The notes under the pieces: model-generated
Told to the model about the DNA's origin: nothing
Databases searched by the model: none
What the model saw: the letters and a program-made list of their open reading frames with translations, nothing else
Position numbers and translations under genes: made by a program
From: Limnoglobus roseus
Lineage (GTDB): Bacteria > Planctomycetota > Planctomycetia > Gemmatales > Gemmataceae
Reading direction: 5' to 3'
DNA: 64,000 bases
NCBI RefSeq assembly: GCF_008254045.1
Contig: NZ_CP042425.1
Location: 6,076,001-6,140,000 of the forward strand
Part shown: positions 18,543 through 31,295 of the stretch, one piece after another
Layout of the letters: every line of letters starts with the position of its first letter
Position numbering within the stretch: the stretch's first letter is position 1

Positions 18543-21500
18543 GTGACGACGCTCTCGAACGATCCGGGGGAACTCGAACGGCACTTTCGCCGGCGCGCCC
18601 CGAACCTGCGGTTCGTGTCCGAGCGGATGCTGAACCGCGTCTTGGCCGCGATGGTGAAGGCCGGTGTTCGCGTGCCCCTGACCGCTTACGCGCCGGTGTG
18701 GGTGGACCGGGATGCCGCCCGAGGGTTCGGCGTACCCTCGGAGTTGATCACCGACGCCGATTCGAGTCTGCTGCTCGTCACCCCGCCGGACGACCGGCTT
18801 CTCCACGATCTCGACGACGCGACAGTCCTGACGGTTTACGACCGGCTCCTCAATCGGGCGGAGGTACTGAGGGTTCTCGGCGACCCCGCCGCGTGGCCGG
18901 ATGCGGAACTCACGCGGCGATTTCACACGCTCTCCGAACCGATCCGCCGGGAAATTCGCTTCGTGCTTCAGGCCGAGCGCTTGCTCCCGCCCGAGCCGAC
19001 GGACGCCGAGGTGTGCCGGGCGTTCCTTCCGCTCTTCTGGGAACTCGCGAAGAACCGTCGCACCGCACTGGCGGACTACTTCCCACTGTTGGCGGCCGCC
19101 GGACCCATTGACGAATCGATCCTGGCGGGACTGCCGCAAGCGGCAGTCTCGACGGCCCCTCTACCAGCGTTGCCAACAAGAGAGGAGGTTGTCACGCCCG
19201 ACGTTGACGTGCGCGCCATCCTCGACCACTCGCGGAATGTCGTGCGGACGGCCATCCAATACTACCGCCGGCCGGAAGACCGAGCCGTTGGCGTTGCGAT
19301 TCTCCGGGACGGCCTGGGAAATCTGCTCGCCGACGCCCTTCACTGGGACCGCGAACGGTCCGAACACTGGAAGGCGATTCTGACGGCGATTCTCCCGCAC
19401 ACTCAGGGCGGGCGGTGGACCCCGGCCGCGAAAGCCCTCTACGAACTTCAGGCGCTTGCACTCGACCGCCGCGATCACTTGTCCGCCGTCGCCCCCTTCG
19501 AGTGGCTCCGCTCCTGGGGCCGTCGATCCCTCCGGCAGTCTCTTGATAAAGCCCGGGACGTGATTCTGCTGCGGCACCTGGCGAAGGCGAAGAAGCAGAC
19601 CGAGCGGGTGGAGCTTTCGCAAGCGGTGCGGGACGAGTTGCACGAACGGCTCGAAGAAGAACGGCACGCGGCGGAATCGCGCATCCGCGAGACGCTCGGC
19701 CCCGTCGTTCGCGCGGCCCTCACGCGGGCGGGGTTGGTCCCGGACAACCGCGTTGACGGGATCGCCCGCGACAAGCTGGTCGGCGAGCTGTTGGACGGCG
19801 TCTGTTCCCGCGGGTTCTTCCGGCTGTCGGACCTGCGGGACGCGCTCGCCCGCAACGATCTGAAACTGCCCGACCTGTCCGGACCGGGAGAACTGTGGAA
19901 GGGGGACGCGCTCCTCCGCGCCGACAAACTGCTGGGCGAAGACCTGTTCGGTATCTACCAGCGCGGCGAAGTTTACCTCCGCGGCATCCAGCGGTTGAGC
20001 GCGACCGCCTTCGGCACGCCGGCCGGCCGGGCCGTCACGCTCTACCTGTTCGTGCCGTTCCTCGGGGCGTACCTCGGGCTGGAGTTCCTCCAACACATTC
20101 TCCACGCCGTCCTGCGGGTGGCCGCGCTCATCGACCCGCCGCCCGAACCGCACCCCCATCACCACGGCCCCCACCTCGTGACGTGGTGGTCGATGCTACT
20201 CGTCGGGGGGGCGTTGTTGCTACTGGTCAACTCGCCGGCCACGCGGGAAATCGCCAGCCGGGTTTTACGGGCTGTCGGCACGATCTTGAGTGCCACCTTC
20301 ATCGTGCTCCCCCAACGAATCTGGGCCTTGCCACCTGTGCAGGCCGTCGTGCGGAGTTGGGTGGTCACGGTGCTGTGGCAGAATCTGGCCCTGCCGCTCC
20401 TGATCGGCGGGGGCGTGTTTGGTGTGGCCGTGCTGTACGACCTCTCGATCCCGCGGGCCGTCTTCGTCGGCGGTCTGGCGTTCGTCGGGTCGGTTGCCCT
20501 GCTGGTCACCCCCACCGGGCGGCAGATTTACGAGCGGCTCGCGGAAGGCGTTCTCGACACCGGCCGCTACGTCTGGGCCAGCCTCATCCCCGGCATCGTC
20601 TCGTGGATCGTTTGGCTGTTCCGGGAAATCGCCGCGGCCGTCGAACGCCTGCTGTACACCGTCGATGAATGGCTCCGCTTCCGCGACGGGCAGTCGAAGG
20701 AATCGCTCGTCCTGAAGACGGTCCTCGCGGTCGTCTGGTTCCCGATCGCCTACGTGGTGCGGTTCGTGTTTTACTTGCTCGTCGAGCCGCAGGTCAACCC
20801 GGTGAAGCACTTCCCGGTCGTGACGGTGTCGCACAAGGTCATTTGGCCGATGGTCCCGCAACTCTCGGGACTACTCGGCATCTCGGATTGGTACGTCGCG
20901 ATGATGGTCAACGGTGTGCCCGGCATCTTCGGCTTCATCGCGTGGGAGTTGAAGGAGAACTGGCGGCTCTACGCCTCGAATCGCCCGGAGAACCTTCAGC
21001 CGGTCGCGGTCGGGCACCACGGCGAAACCGTCCGCCGCCTGTTCCGCCCCGGCTTCCACTCGGGCACCGTGCCGAAGCTCTACCGGAAACTTCGATTGCT
21101 GCACGACTCCGCCACCGACCTGCCCGCGAAAGTCGAGAAGGTCCACGACGAACTGCACCACCTCGCCGAATCGCTGAGCCATCTGGTGGAACGAGAATTG
21201 TTCCCGCTGTTGAACGAGCCGCACCTCTCGCTCGGTCGAGTGACACTCGGCTGTCAGCGGGTCGGTGTGGAGTTGGCAAATGGCACCGCCGACCCGCTCG
21301 TGCTGGCCTGGGAACTCGAAGGAGACGCCGTATTCGCGGACGTGGTTCGTCGCGGTTGGCTGGCGAGCATCGACGACGCCCGAACCAAGACCGTGCTCAT
21401 GGCCGTCGCCGGTCTGAACGCGAAGGCCGCCGTACCCAACCCGGTCCGATGGGAAGACTGGGTCAAGTTCTGGGGCACGACGCCGACGGCGACACCACCT

Positions 21501-21578
21501 ATTCCGACCCCAACACCGCCCGAGACCAGTCCATCGGCCGAAGCCCTGCCGAAGCCTTCTCCAGAACGTACAGGTTGA
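18543..21578 (+). CDS. Large multi-pass membrane protein of unknown function
   Basis: A 1011-residue protein. GTG 18543 (MTTLSNDPGEL) is preferred: GGAGA lies upstream, and the earlier TTG at 18507 falls in the terminator. Residues 1-480 are soluble and charged. About 500-800 holds seven or more hydrophobic segments (such as LFVPFLGAYLGLEFL, WWSMLLVGGALLLLV and FVGGLAFVGSVALLV), with a His-rich loop (PHPHHHGPH). The remainder is soluble, with coiled-coil-like helices and a Pro/Thr-rich tail. I do not recognise the family. It has no close co-directional neighbour, so context gives no clue. Confidence 0.8.
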   Translation: MTTLSNDPGELERHFRRRAPNLRFVSERMLNRVLAAMVKAGVRVPLTAYAPVWVDRDAARGFGVPSELITDADSSLLLVTPPDDRLLHDLDDATVLTVYDRLLNRAEVLRVLGDPAAWPDAELTRRFHTLSEPIRREIRFVLQAERLLPPEPTDAEVCRAFLPLFWELAKNRRTALADYFPLLAAAGPIDESILAGLPQAAVSTAPLPALPTREEVVTPDVDVRAILDHSRNVVRTAIQYYRRPEDRAVGVAILRDGLGNLLADALHWDRERSEHWKAILTAILPHTQGGRWTPAAKALYELQALALDRRDHLSAVAPFEWLRSWGRRSLRQSLDKARDVILLRHLAKAKKQTERVELSQAVRDELHERLEEERHAAESRIRETLGPVVRAALTRAGLVPDNRVDGIARDKLVGELLDGVCSRGFFRLSDLRDALARNDLKLPDLSGPGELWKGDALLRADKLLGEDLFGIYQRGEVYLRGIQRLSATAFGTPAGRAVTLYLFVPFLGAYLGLEFLQHILHAVLRVAALIDPPPEPHPHHHGPHLVTWWSMLLVGGALLLLVNSPATREIASRVLRAVGTILSATFIVLPQRIWALPPVQAVVRSWVVTVLWQNLALPLLIGGGVFGVAVLYDLSIPRAVFVGGLAFVGSVALLVTPTGRQIYERLAEGVLDTGRYVWASLIPGIVSWIVWLFREIAAAVERLLYTVDEWLRFRDGQSKESLVLKTVLAVVWFPIAYVVRFVFYLLVEPQVNPVKHFPVVTVSHKVIWPMVPQLSGLLGISDWYVAMMVNGVPGIFGFIAWELKENWRLYASNRPENLQPVAVGHHGETVRRLFRPGFHSGTVPKLYRKLRLLHDSATDLPAKVEKVHDELHHLAESLSHLVERELFPLLNEPHLSLGRVTLGCQRVGVELANGTADPLVLAWELEGDAVFADVVRRGWLASIDDARTKTVLMAVAGLNAKAAVPNPVRWEDWVKFWGTTPTATPPIPTPTPPETSPSAEALPKPSPERTG

Positions 21579-21718
21579 TCACCGGGAAGCCGGTGAAGGG
21601 GGGGCTCACCATCCTGCGATGGTCTTTCGTCTGCGACGCTCAGTCGCGGTGTTACACTTGTTGGCCCATCGCTAGGTGATCCGCGACGAGGTCGCCGGCC
21701 TGGAGGCCGGTGGACGCC

Positions 21719-22264
21719 TTACGATATCGAAACGATCTGACCGGGTCGGGGGATTAACTTGACCCACTCGGCAGCGGGTACGCCCTGAAGCGTGCCCAGG
21801 ATCGCGGCGATCGGGCCGCCGTGTGCGATGGCGATCGAGTGGCCGTCGGCGGGCAGTTCGTGGTACCACGCCAGCGCGCGGTCGCGCATTTCGAAAAGCG
21901 TCTCACCGCCCGGCGGTCGCCACGAGTCCGGGGCCTGAATTATGCCCATCATTTCCTCGCCCGTCTCGGCGTAGATGTCGTCCCAGCGACGCAACTCCCA
22001 CGTCCCGAAGTGGCGCTCGCGCAGCCGAAAATCGGCGACGGTTGGGATCCCGATCCTCTCTGCCAATCCCTCCGCGACCACCGCGGTGCGGCTCAGTCCG
22101 GTGTGGACGATCCGGGTGACGGATCGTTGGGAGAGGATCACGACCAGTTCTCGGGCGACGGCGATTCCTTCCGGTCCTAACGGTACGTCGCTGGCCCCGT
22201 AGCAGAATCCCACGATGGAATCGGCCACCGGCGGGTGGCGAACGAGAGTCACTGTACGGCTCAT
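21719..22264 (-). CDS. cobC: Histidine phosphatase family protein, probable alpha-ribazole phosphatase
   Basis: CobC-type enzymes remove the 5'-phosphate of alpha-ribazole phosphate or adenosylcobalamin phosphate in late B12 synthesis. The 181-residue protein has the phosphoglycerate-mutase fold: LVRHPPVADS (Arg and catalytic His kept, the usual Gly after His is Pro), TGLSRTAVVAEGLAE, RERHFGTWE (Glu acid) and IAIAHGGPIAAIL (second His). The start at 22264 overlaps the stop of cobS by 4 bases, so it is the last gene of cobT-cobS-cobC. The assignment to B12 comes from this context; the fold alone is broader. Confidence 0.85.
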   Translation of the reverse strand: MSRTVTLVRHPPVADSIVGFCYGASDVPLGPEGIAVARELVVILSQRSVTRIVHTGLSRTAVVAEGLAERIGIPTVADFRLRERHFGTWELRRWDDIYAETGEEMMGIIQAPDSWRPPGGETLFEMRDRALAWYHELPADGHSIAIAHGGPIAAILGTLQGVPAAEWVKLIPRPGQIVSIS

Positions 22265-23040
22265 ATGATCGGCCGGGCTGTGGCGGCGAGCAGGACGACC
22301 AGTTGGGCGAAGTAACACCCCGCCCCCAAACAATCGCCGGTGACGCCGCCGAGCCGCCGCCGCACGTACCAACCCCACAAGGCCGTCATCAGGCCGACCG
22401 CGATCACCGCCGCCGAACACCGGATCGGGTCAACGACGGCGAAACCCACAACCCCCGGCACGGCGAGCAGCAAACCGACGGCGACCGCGGGCCAGCCCAC
22501 TCGTTGGCCCACGTCTTTGGCCAACCCGTCGCGGTTCGTCACCGGCGGAATGGCGGACATCAGCAACAGCGCGGCCCATCGCCCGAGCGTCCCGGCGGCG
22601 ATGGCGACCGCGAGAATCTGTTCGGGGGGAATCGCCAACAGGCCCGCGGTCCGGAGAGTGACGGCCAGGATTAAACCGAGGCCGCCGAAGCTGCCGATGC
22701 GGCTGTCCTTCATGATCCGCAGCACGTCTTCGCGCGACCAGCCGCCGCCGAAGGCGTCGCAACAATCGGCGACCGCGTCCTCGTGGAAGCCGCCCGTCAG
22801 CAGGGCCTCGACGATCAGGCCGAGCACGACCGCGATCAGGGCGGGCCAGAGTAATTGTGTCAGGCCGATGATGCCGCCGGTGAACGCGCCGACGAGTGCC
22901 CCGATCAACGGGAAGTAGACGACGGCCGATTTCAACAGGCCCGGATCGGCGTTCGGCCGGTTCATCCCCCCCGGCAGCGGAACGCGCGTCAGAAACTGTA
23001 CGGCCGTGACGGCCGCGTGCCACTGGTGGCGGATCGTCAT
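22261..23040 (-). CDS. cobS: Adenosylcobinamide-GDP ribazoletransferase
   Basis: CobS joins adenosylcobinamide-GDP and alpha-ribazole (phosphate) in the membrane to complete the cobalamin loop. The 259-residue protein is mostly hydrophobic with several membrane segments. It contains the family blocks QFLTRVPLPGG, ALLTGGFHEDAVADCCDAFGGG (acidic metal-binding cluster) and IMKDSRIGSFGGLGLILAV. ATG 23040 is chosen because it overlaps cobT by ATGA and begins directly before the conserved QFLTR; open sequence further upstream lies in cobT. Confidence 0.95.
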   Translation of the reverse strand: MTIRHQWHAAVTAVQFLTRVPLPGGMNRPNADPGLLKSAVVYFPLIGALVGAFTGGIIGLTQLLWPALIAVVLGLIVEALLTGGFHEDAVADCCDAFGGGWSREDVLRIMKDSRIGSFGGLGLILAVTLRTAGLLAIPPEQILAVAIAAGTLGRWAALLLMSAIPPVTNRDGLAKDVGQRVGWPAVAVGLLLAVPGVVGFAVVDPIRCSAAVIAVGLMTALWGWYVRRRLGGVTGDCLGAGCYFAQLVVLLAATARPII

Positions 23041-24038
23041 TGCACGCCGGCCTCGTGCAGCATGGCCATCCCCATGATGGCGGCCGCCGCGTCCAGCAGG
23101 GGCATCGCGATGAGTGCGCCGGTCCCTTCGCCCAACCGCATCCCCCAGTTGTCCAGGATGGGCTTCAACCCGAGTTGCCGTAACGCGACGGCGTGGCCGG
23201 GTTCGGCCGATCGGTGGGCGGCGATCATCTGTCGCGCGGTCCCCGGCCACAGCCGCTCCGCCACGAGTGCTGCCGACGTGGCGATGAACCCGTCCAGAAC
23301 GACGGTCCGCTTCAGAACCGCGGCCCGGCGGTAGAAGCCCGCCATTGCGGCGATCTCAAGTCCACACACGGCGGCGATTGCAGTCTCGGGGTCCGTCGGC
23401 AGCTTGCCGCGAACGCGGTCAACGGCCTCGCCGACAACTCGCCGCTTGCGTTCGAGGATCGCATCGTCCGCACCGGCCCCTAAGCCGACCGTTTCGTCCG
23501 TCGGTGAACCTGTGAGCAGCGATGTCAGGCAACTCGCCGGGGTCGTGTTGCCAATCCCCATTTCGCCCGCGGCCACGACGACCATCCCGGCTTCCGCCGC
23601 GGACTCAGCTTGCTTCTCGCCCACGGCGACCGCCTGCCGGAACTCGTCCACCGTCAGTGCCGGTTCGCGGGCCAGATTCCGCGACCCCGCCCGAACCTTC
23701 CAGACGTGGAGGGTTGCCTCGGGCGAGGTCGGCCCCAGAGTTCCCACGTCCACGACTCGCAGGTCCGTGCCCGTGGAGGCGGCGAGGACGCTGCTCGCGG
23801 CCCGACCGCGGGCGATGGTCCGCACCATGAGTTGCGTTACTTCCGACGGCCACGCCGTCACGCCCTCGGCCACGACGCCGTGGTCGGCCGCGAAGAGAAC
23901 GATCCGCCGCGGGGTCGTCTTCGGGGTGAGCGTCTGTTGCAGGTGACAGAGTTGGGCCGCCAAATCTTCCAGTCGGCCGAGACTGCCGGGCGGCTTCGCG
24001 AGCGAGTTGAGGTGAGCGGCAACCTCGGCCGGGGTCAT
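23037..24038 (-). CDS. cobT: Nicotinate-nucleotide--dimethylbenzimidazole phosphoribosyltransferase
   Basis: CobT activates the lower-ligand base by transferring phosphoribose from nicotinate mononucleotide, giving alpha-ribazole phosphate. Family features in the 333 residues are LAKPPGSLGRLEDLA at the start, LFAADHGVVAEGVTAWP, GEMGIGNTTPAS, GAGADD, VLDGFIATSAALVAERL and the C-terminal RLGEGTGALIAMPLLDAAAAIM, which carries the catalytic Glu. It is the first gene of the cobT-cobS-cobC unit and diverges from the riboswitch-controlled cobalt operon; the two start regions are only tens of bases apart. Confidence 0.96.
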   Translation of the reverse strand: MTPAEVAAHLNSLAKPPGSLGRLEDLAAQLCHLQQTLTPKTTPRRIVLFAADHGVVAEGVTAWPSEVTQLMVRTIARGRAASSVLAASTGTDLRVVDVGTLGPTSPEATLHVWKVRAGSRNLAREPALTVDEFRQAVAVGEKQAESAAEAGMVVVAAGEMGIGNTTPASCLTSLLTGSPTDETVGLGAGADDAILERKRRVVGEAVDRVRGKLPTDPETAIAAVCGLEIAAMAGFYRRAAVLKRTVVLDGFIATSAALVAERLWPGTARQMIAAHRSAEPGHAVALRQLGLKPILDNWGMRLGEGTGALIAMPLLDAAAAIMGMAMLHEAGVQ

Positions 24039-24042
24039 GGGG

Positions 24043-24071
24043 TTGTTCCTGTGCGGGGTGGTGACTATGTT
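24043..24071 (+). promoter_or_regulatory. Promoter for the cobalt/cobalamin operon
   Basis: TTGTTC at 24043-24048 and TATGTT at 24066-24071 are separated by 17 bases. The predicted transcript start near 24077 coincides with the first paired base of the riboswitch, which supports the call. Confidence 0.55.
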
Positions 24072-24077
24072 TACGAA

Positions 24078-24260
24078 CGACAGGTTTCGCCGAGCGGAAT
24101 TTTTCCCCGGCGAGTGAAAAGGGAAGTCGGTTTGAATCCGACGCGGGCCCGCCGCTGTGATCGGCCAGGTTCGGAATCACGTGTGCCACTGCAAGGTGAA
24201 ATCTTGCGGGAAGGCCATTCCGAACCGTTATGAGCCGAAAGCCAGAAGACCTGCCTGTCG
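24078..24260 (+). promoter_or_regulatory. Cobalamin (B12) riboswitch upstream of cbiM
   Basis: The closing stem is CGACAGG (24078-24084) with CCTGTCG (24254-24260). Inside are the conserved blocks of the class in order: GTGAAAAGGGAA, GAATCCGACGCGGGCCCGCC with GCTGTGA, the B12 box GCCACTG, GGGAAGGC, and GAGCCGAAAGCCAGAAGACC near the 3' end. It controls the eight-gene plus-strand operon that begins with cobalt uptake genes. Confidence 0.93.
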
Positions 24261-24341
24261 CGAATGACGATCCGACGCCTCGGGAGCAGGCCGCCGGACG
24301 GCCAGGCACATTTTCCCGCCGACCGTGGCGGCTGTCCCTGT

Positions 24342-24386
24342 CCTTCCCGCGCTTCTTCCGAACCGGATGAGAGTCGTGAGGGAAGG
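24342..24386 (+). promoter_or_regulatory. Likely translational expression platform of the riboswitch
   Basis: CCTTCCC at 24342-24348 is exactly complementary to GGGAAGG at 24380-24386, which overlaps the ribosome binding site 6 bases before the cbiM ATG. Pairing would hide the site, with the small hairpin TCCG-AAC-CGGA in the loop. No T-tract terminator is seen, so control of translation is inferred. Confidence 0.5.
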
Positions 24387-24392
24387 TCCGCA

Positions 24393-25067
24393 ATGCACAT
24401 CATGGAAGGCTACCTCCCGGTCACCCACGCCGTCGGCTGGGGGATTGCTTCGGGCACGATTCTGACGTACTGCGTCTGGTCCGTGGGGCGGTCCCTCCGA
24501 TCGCGACCGCAGGACAAGTTCCTCCTCGCCGCGTCATCCGCCTACATGTTCACCCTGTCTGCCCTGAAACTGCCGTCGCTGACGGGCAGTTGCTCACATC
24601 CCACCGGCGTCGGCCTGGGGGCGGTCCTCTTCGGCTGGCGGCCGATGGTCGTGAGCGGCTTCATCGTCCTGCTCTTCCAAGCCCTCTTGCTCGCGCACGG
24701 CGGGTTAACGACACTGGGTGCGAATCTGTTCGCGATGGGGATCGCCGGGGCCTGGGTGGCGCGAGGTGTCTACAGCCTCGCGCGGACGGCCCGGTTGCCG
24801 TTTCGGGTGGCCACCTTTCTCGCCGCCGCCCTCGGGGATCTGGCGACTTACGTTGTCACGGCCGCCCAACTGGCCTGGGCGTTCCCCGACCCGGCCGGCG
24901 GGTTCGTCGCGTCGTTCACCAAGTTCCTCGGCGTGTTCGCGATCACGCAGGTTCCCCTGGCGGTTGCCGAGGGGTTGCTGACGGTCCTGGTGATGAACGC
25001 CCTCATGGCCTACGACCGCCGGGAACTGGAAACCCTCGGCGTCGTTCCACAAGGGGGAACCGCGTGA
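24393..25067 (+). CDS. cbiM: Cobalt transport protein CbiM (ECF substrate-binding membrane subunit)
   Basis: CbiM is the substrate-specific membrane subunit of the CbiMNQO cobalt importer. It starts MHIMEGYLP, and the His right after the initiator Met is the known N-terminal metal ligand of this family, which confirms the ATG at 24393 (GAGGGAAGG upstream). Also seen: KLPSLTGSCSHPTGVGLGA, QALLLAHGGLTTLGAN and ITQVPLAVAEGLLT. The 224 residues have several membrane segments. It is the first gene after the riboswitch and is joined to cbiN by a GTGA overlap. Confidence 0.96.
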   Translation: MHIMEGYLPVTHAVGWGIASGTILTYCVWSVGRSLRSRPQDKFLLAASSAYMFTLSALKLPSLTGSCSHPTGVGLGAVLFGWRPMVVSGFIVLLFQALLLAHGGLTTLGANLFAMGIAGAWVARGVYSLARTARLPFRVATFLAAALGDLATYVVTAAQLAWAFPDPAGGFVASFTKFLGVFAITQVPLAVAEGLLTVLVMNALMAYDRRELETLGVVPQGGTA

Positions 25068-25375
25068 ACAAGTTCTGGAACGCCCTGCTCGTACTCGCCG
25101 TGATCGGGTTGATTTGCGTCCCCCTTGCTCTCCATGAGAAGGGGGACGAAACACAGACCTTTACCGGGACGGACGACCAGGCCCAACAGGCGATCAAAGA
25201 TGTGAACCCGGACTACTCGCGGTGGGCCGAGCCGCTTTGGACCCCTCCGAGCAGTGAAGTCGCATCGCTGTTGTTCGCCGTTCAGGCCTCGCTGGGGACG
25301 TTGGTGTTGGGTTACGTTCTCGGCTTCTACCGCGGCCGCGCGACGCGGGACGGAAGAGCGAATGAACGCGCGTGA
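25064..25375 (+). CDS. cbiN: Cobalt transport protein CbiN
   Basis: CbiN is the small accessory membrane subunit of the cobalt ECF importer. The 103-residue protein has two membrane segments (ALLVLAVIGLICVPLAL and LGTLVLGYVLGFYRG) around an acidic outer loop with GTDDQAQQAI, the arrangement known for CbiN. The start is a GTG overlapping the cbiM stop. The end overlaps cbiQ by 14 bases. Confidence 0.93.
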   Translation: MNKFWNALLVLAVIGLICVPLALHEKGDETQTFTGTDDQAQQAIKDVNPDYSRWAEPLWTPPSSEVASLLFAVQASLGTLVLGYVLGFYRGRATRDGRANERA

Positions 25376-26114
25376 AATCTACGACCCTGACAACCGCTGG
25401 CGACTGCGCCACCCGGCCGAGAAGGCCGTCTTCGCGGGCGGGATGCTCCTGTTGTCCGTCGCGGCCCCTTCGGGTGTCGTGCTCGGTGTTGTCCTGGCGA
25501 CCGTCACGGCCACGACGCTCCTGCTGGCGGCCGTTTCGTGGCGGAAGTTCGCCGGCGGGATGGCCGCCCCGTTCGGATTTCTGCTCGTGGGAGCGATCCC
25601 GGTTTTGGTCGCGTCGGGCGTGAACCCCGACACCCAGGAAGCGGAATGGCGGCTCGACGTTGCCGCGGCCGGGCACTTGGTTTTGCGAGGGCTGACCGCC
25701 ACGGCCTGCCTCGTGAGCTTTGCCACGACGACCTCGCTGCCGGAATTCCTCGGCCTGCTGAGGGCCATCCGCTGTCCCGAAGTCCTGACGGAGTGGATGT
25801 TGTTGACGTACCGCTTCTCGCAATCGCTGCTGCTCACGGTCGCGTCGGCCCACCTCGCCCAACAACTCCGCCTGGGCCTCGGAAGCCCGCGGGCTCGCGT
25901 TCGGGCGGCAGGGCTTTTGGGGGCCAATCTGTTGCCGCGCAGTTTCGAGAAGGCCAAGCGGCTCGAACGCGGGTTGGAATGCCGCGGCTACGACGGCCAA
26001 CTGCGAACTCTCTCGCCGCGGCGTCGCGTGTCGTGGCCGGTGCTGGGGTTGGTCGTAGCCGTGCAAATCCTCCTCGCGGCGTGGGCCGTTGCCGCCGGGC
26101 GAGGGAATCTGTGA
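25362..26114 (+). CDS. cbiQ: Cobalt ECF transporter T component CbiQ
   Basis: CbiQ is the transmembrane coupling subunit linking CbiM to the ATPase CbiO. The 250-residue protein has about five membrane segments and the T-component signatures near the end: NLLPRSFEKAKRLERGLECRGYDG, in which Ala-Arg-Gly type motifs contact the ATPase. ATG 25362 has GGAAGAG ahead. It overlaps cbiN and is joined to cbiO by GTGA. Confidence 0.95.
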   Translation: MNAREIYDPDNRWRLRHPAEKAVFAGGMLLLSVAAPSGVVLGVVLATVTATTLLLAAVSWRKFAGGMAAPFGFLLVGAIPVLVASGVNPDTQEAEWRLDVAAAGHLVLRGLTATACLVSFATTTSLPEFLGLLRAIRCPEVLTEWMLLTYRFSQSLLLTVASAHLAQQLRLGLGSPRARVRAAGLLGANLLPRSFEKAKRLERGLECRGYDGQLRTLSPRRRVSWPVLGLVVAVQILLAAWAVAAGRGNL

Positions 26115-26954
26115 GCGAACCGATCCTCGAAGCCCGGAACGTCGAGTACGCCTACCCCGGCGGCATCGTCGGGTTGGCGGGAGTCACTCTGGCCGTTGAC
26201 GCCGGCGAGAAACTCGCGCTGCTCGGGGCGAACGGGTGCGGGAAGACGACGCTCCTGCTCAGCCTCTGTGGCGTGTTGAAGCCTCGCAGCGGCGAGGTCC
26301 GACTGTCCGGCCGCTTGGTTGAATACACGCGGGCGGGGTTGCGAAATCTTCGGCAGCGGGTCGGCACACTCTTGCAGGACGCGGACGACCAATTGTTCGC
26401 CGGGAGTATCTACGAAGACGTTTCCTTCGGCCCCCTCAACCTCGGGTGCACCGAAGCGGAAACCCGCCAGCGGGTCGAGCAAGCCCTGGCCGCGATGGAA
26501 CTGACGGACCTCGGCGACCGGCCGCCGTACCGGCTGAGCGGCGGGCAGAAGAAGCGTACGGCCCTCGCCGGCGTCGCGGCGATGAAGCCCGCAGTGATTT
26601 TGCTCGACGAACCGACGGCGAACCTAGACCCGCACGCTAGCACCGATCTCCTGGCCTTACTGGATCAGATGCATGGGCAGGGGACGACGATCGTGTTCTC
26701 TACGCACGACGTCGATCTGGCCTACGCCTGGGCGGATCGCATCGCCGTCCTCGACGGCGGTCGCGTGTCGGCGTGCGGATCGCCGGAAGAAATCTTCGGC
26801 GACGGTCAGGCCGTTCGCGGGAGTGGCCTCCGAACGCCCTGGGTACTCGACGTGGTGAACGCCTTGCAACCCTCGGCGCTCTGGCCGTCCGAACTTCGTC
26901 CACCCCGAACGCCCGCCGCGCTCGTGAAACAGCTCGCCGCCATGAGGATTGAGA

Positions 26955-26965
<11 letters not shown>
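26111..26965 (+). CDS. cbiO: Cobalt ECF transporter ATPase CbiO
   Basis: The ATP-binding subunit of the cobalt importer, 284 residues. It has Walker A GANGCGKTT, a Q-loop in LLQDADDQLF (typical of ECF ATPases), the ABC signature LSGGQKKR, Walker B VILLDEPTANLD and the switch His in STHDVD. The start is GTG 26111 overlapping the cbiQ stop; open sequence further upstream belongs to another frame. The end overlaps cobN by 11 bases. Confidence 0.95.

Positions 26966-31291
<4,326 letters not shown>

Positions 31292-31295
<4 letters not shown>

Noticed and set aside
21672..21718. Small GC-rich palindrome (CCGGCCTGGAGGCCGG) near the cobC end as a REP-type mobile repeat
   Set aside because: Only one copy was noticed, so there is no support for a repeat family; it may just be part of a terminator.
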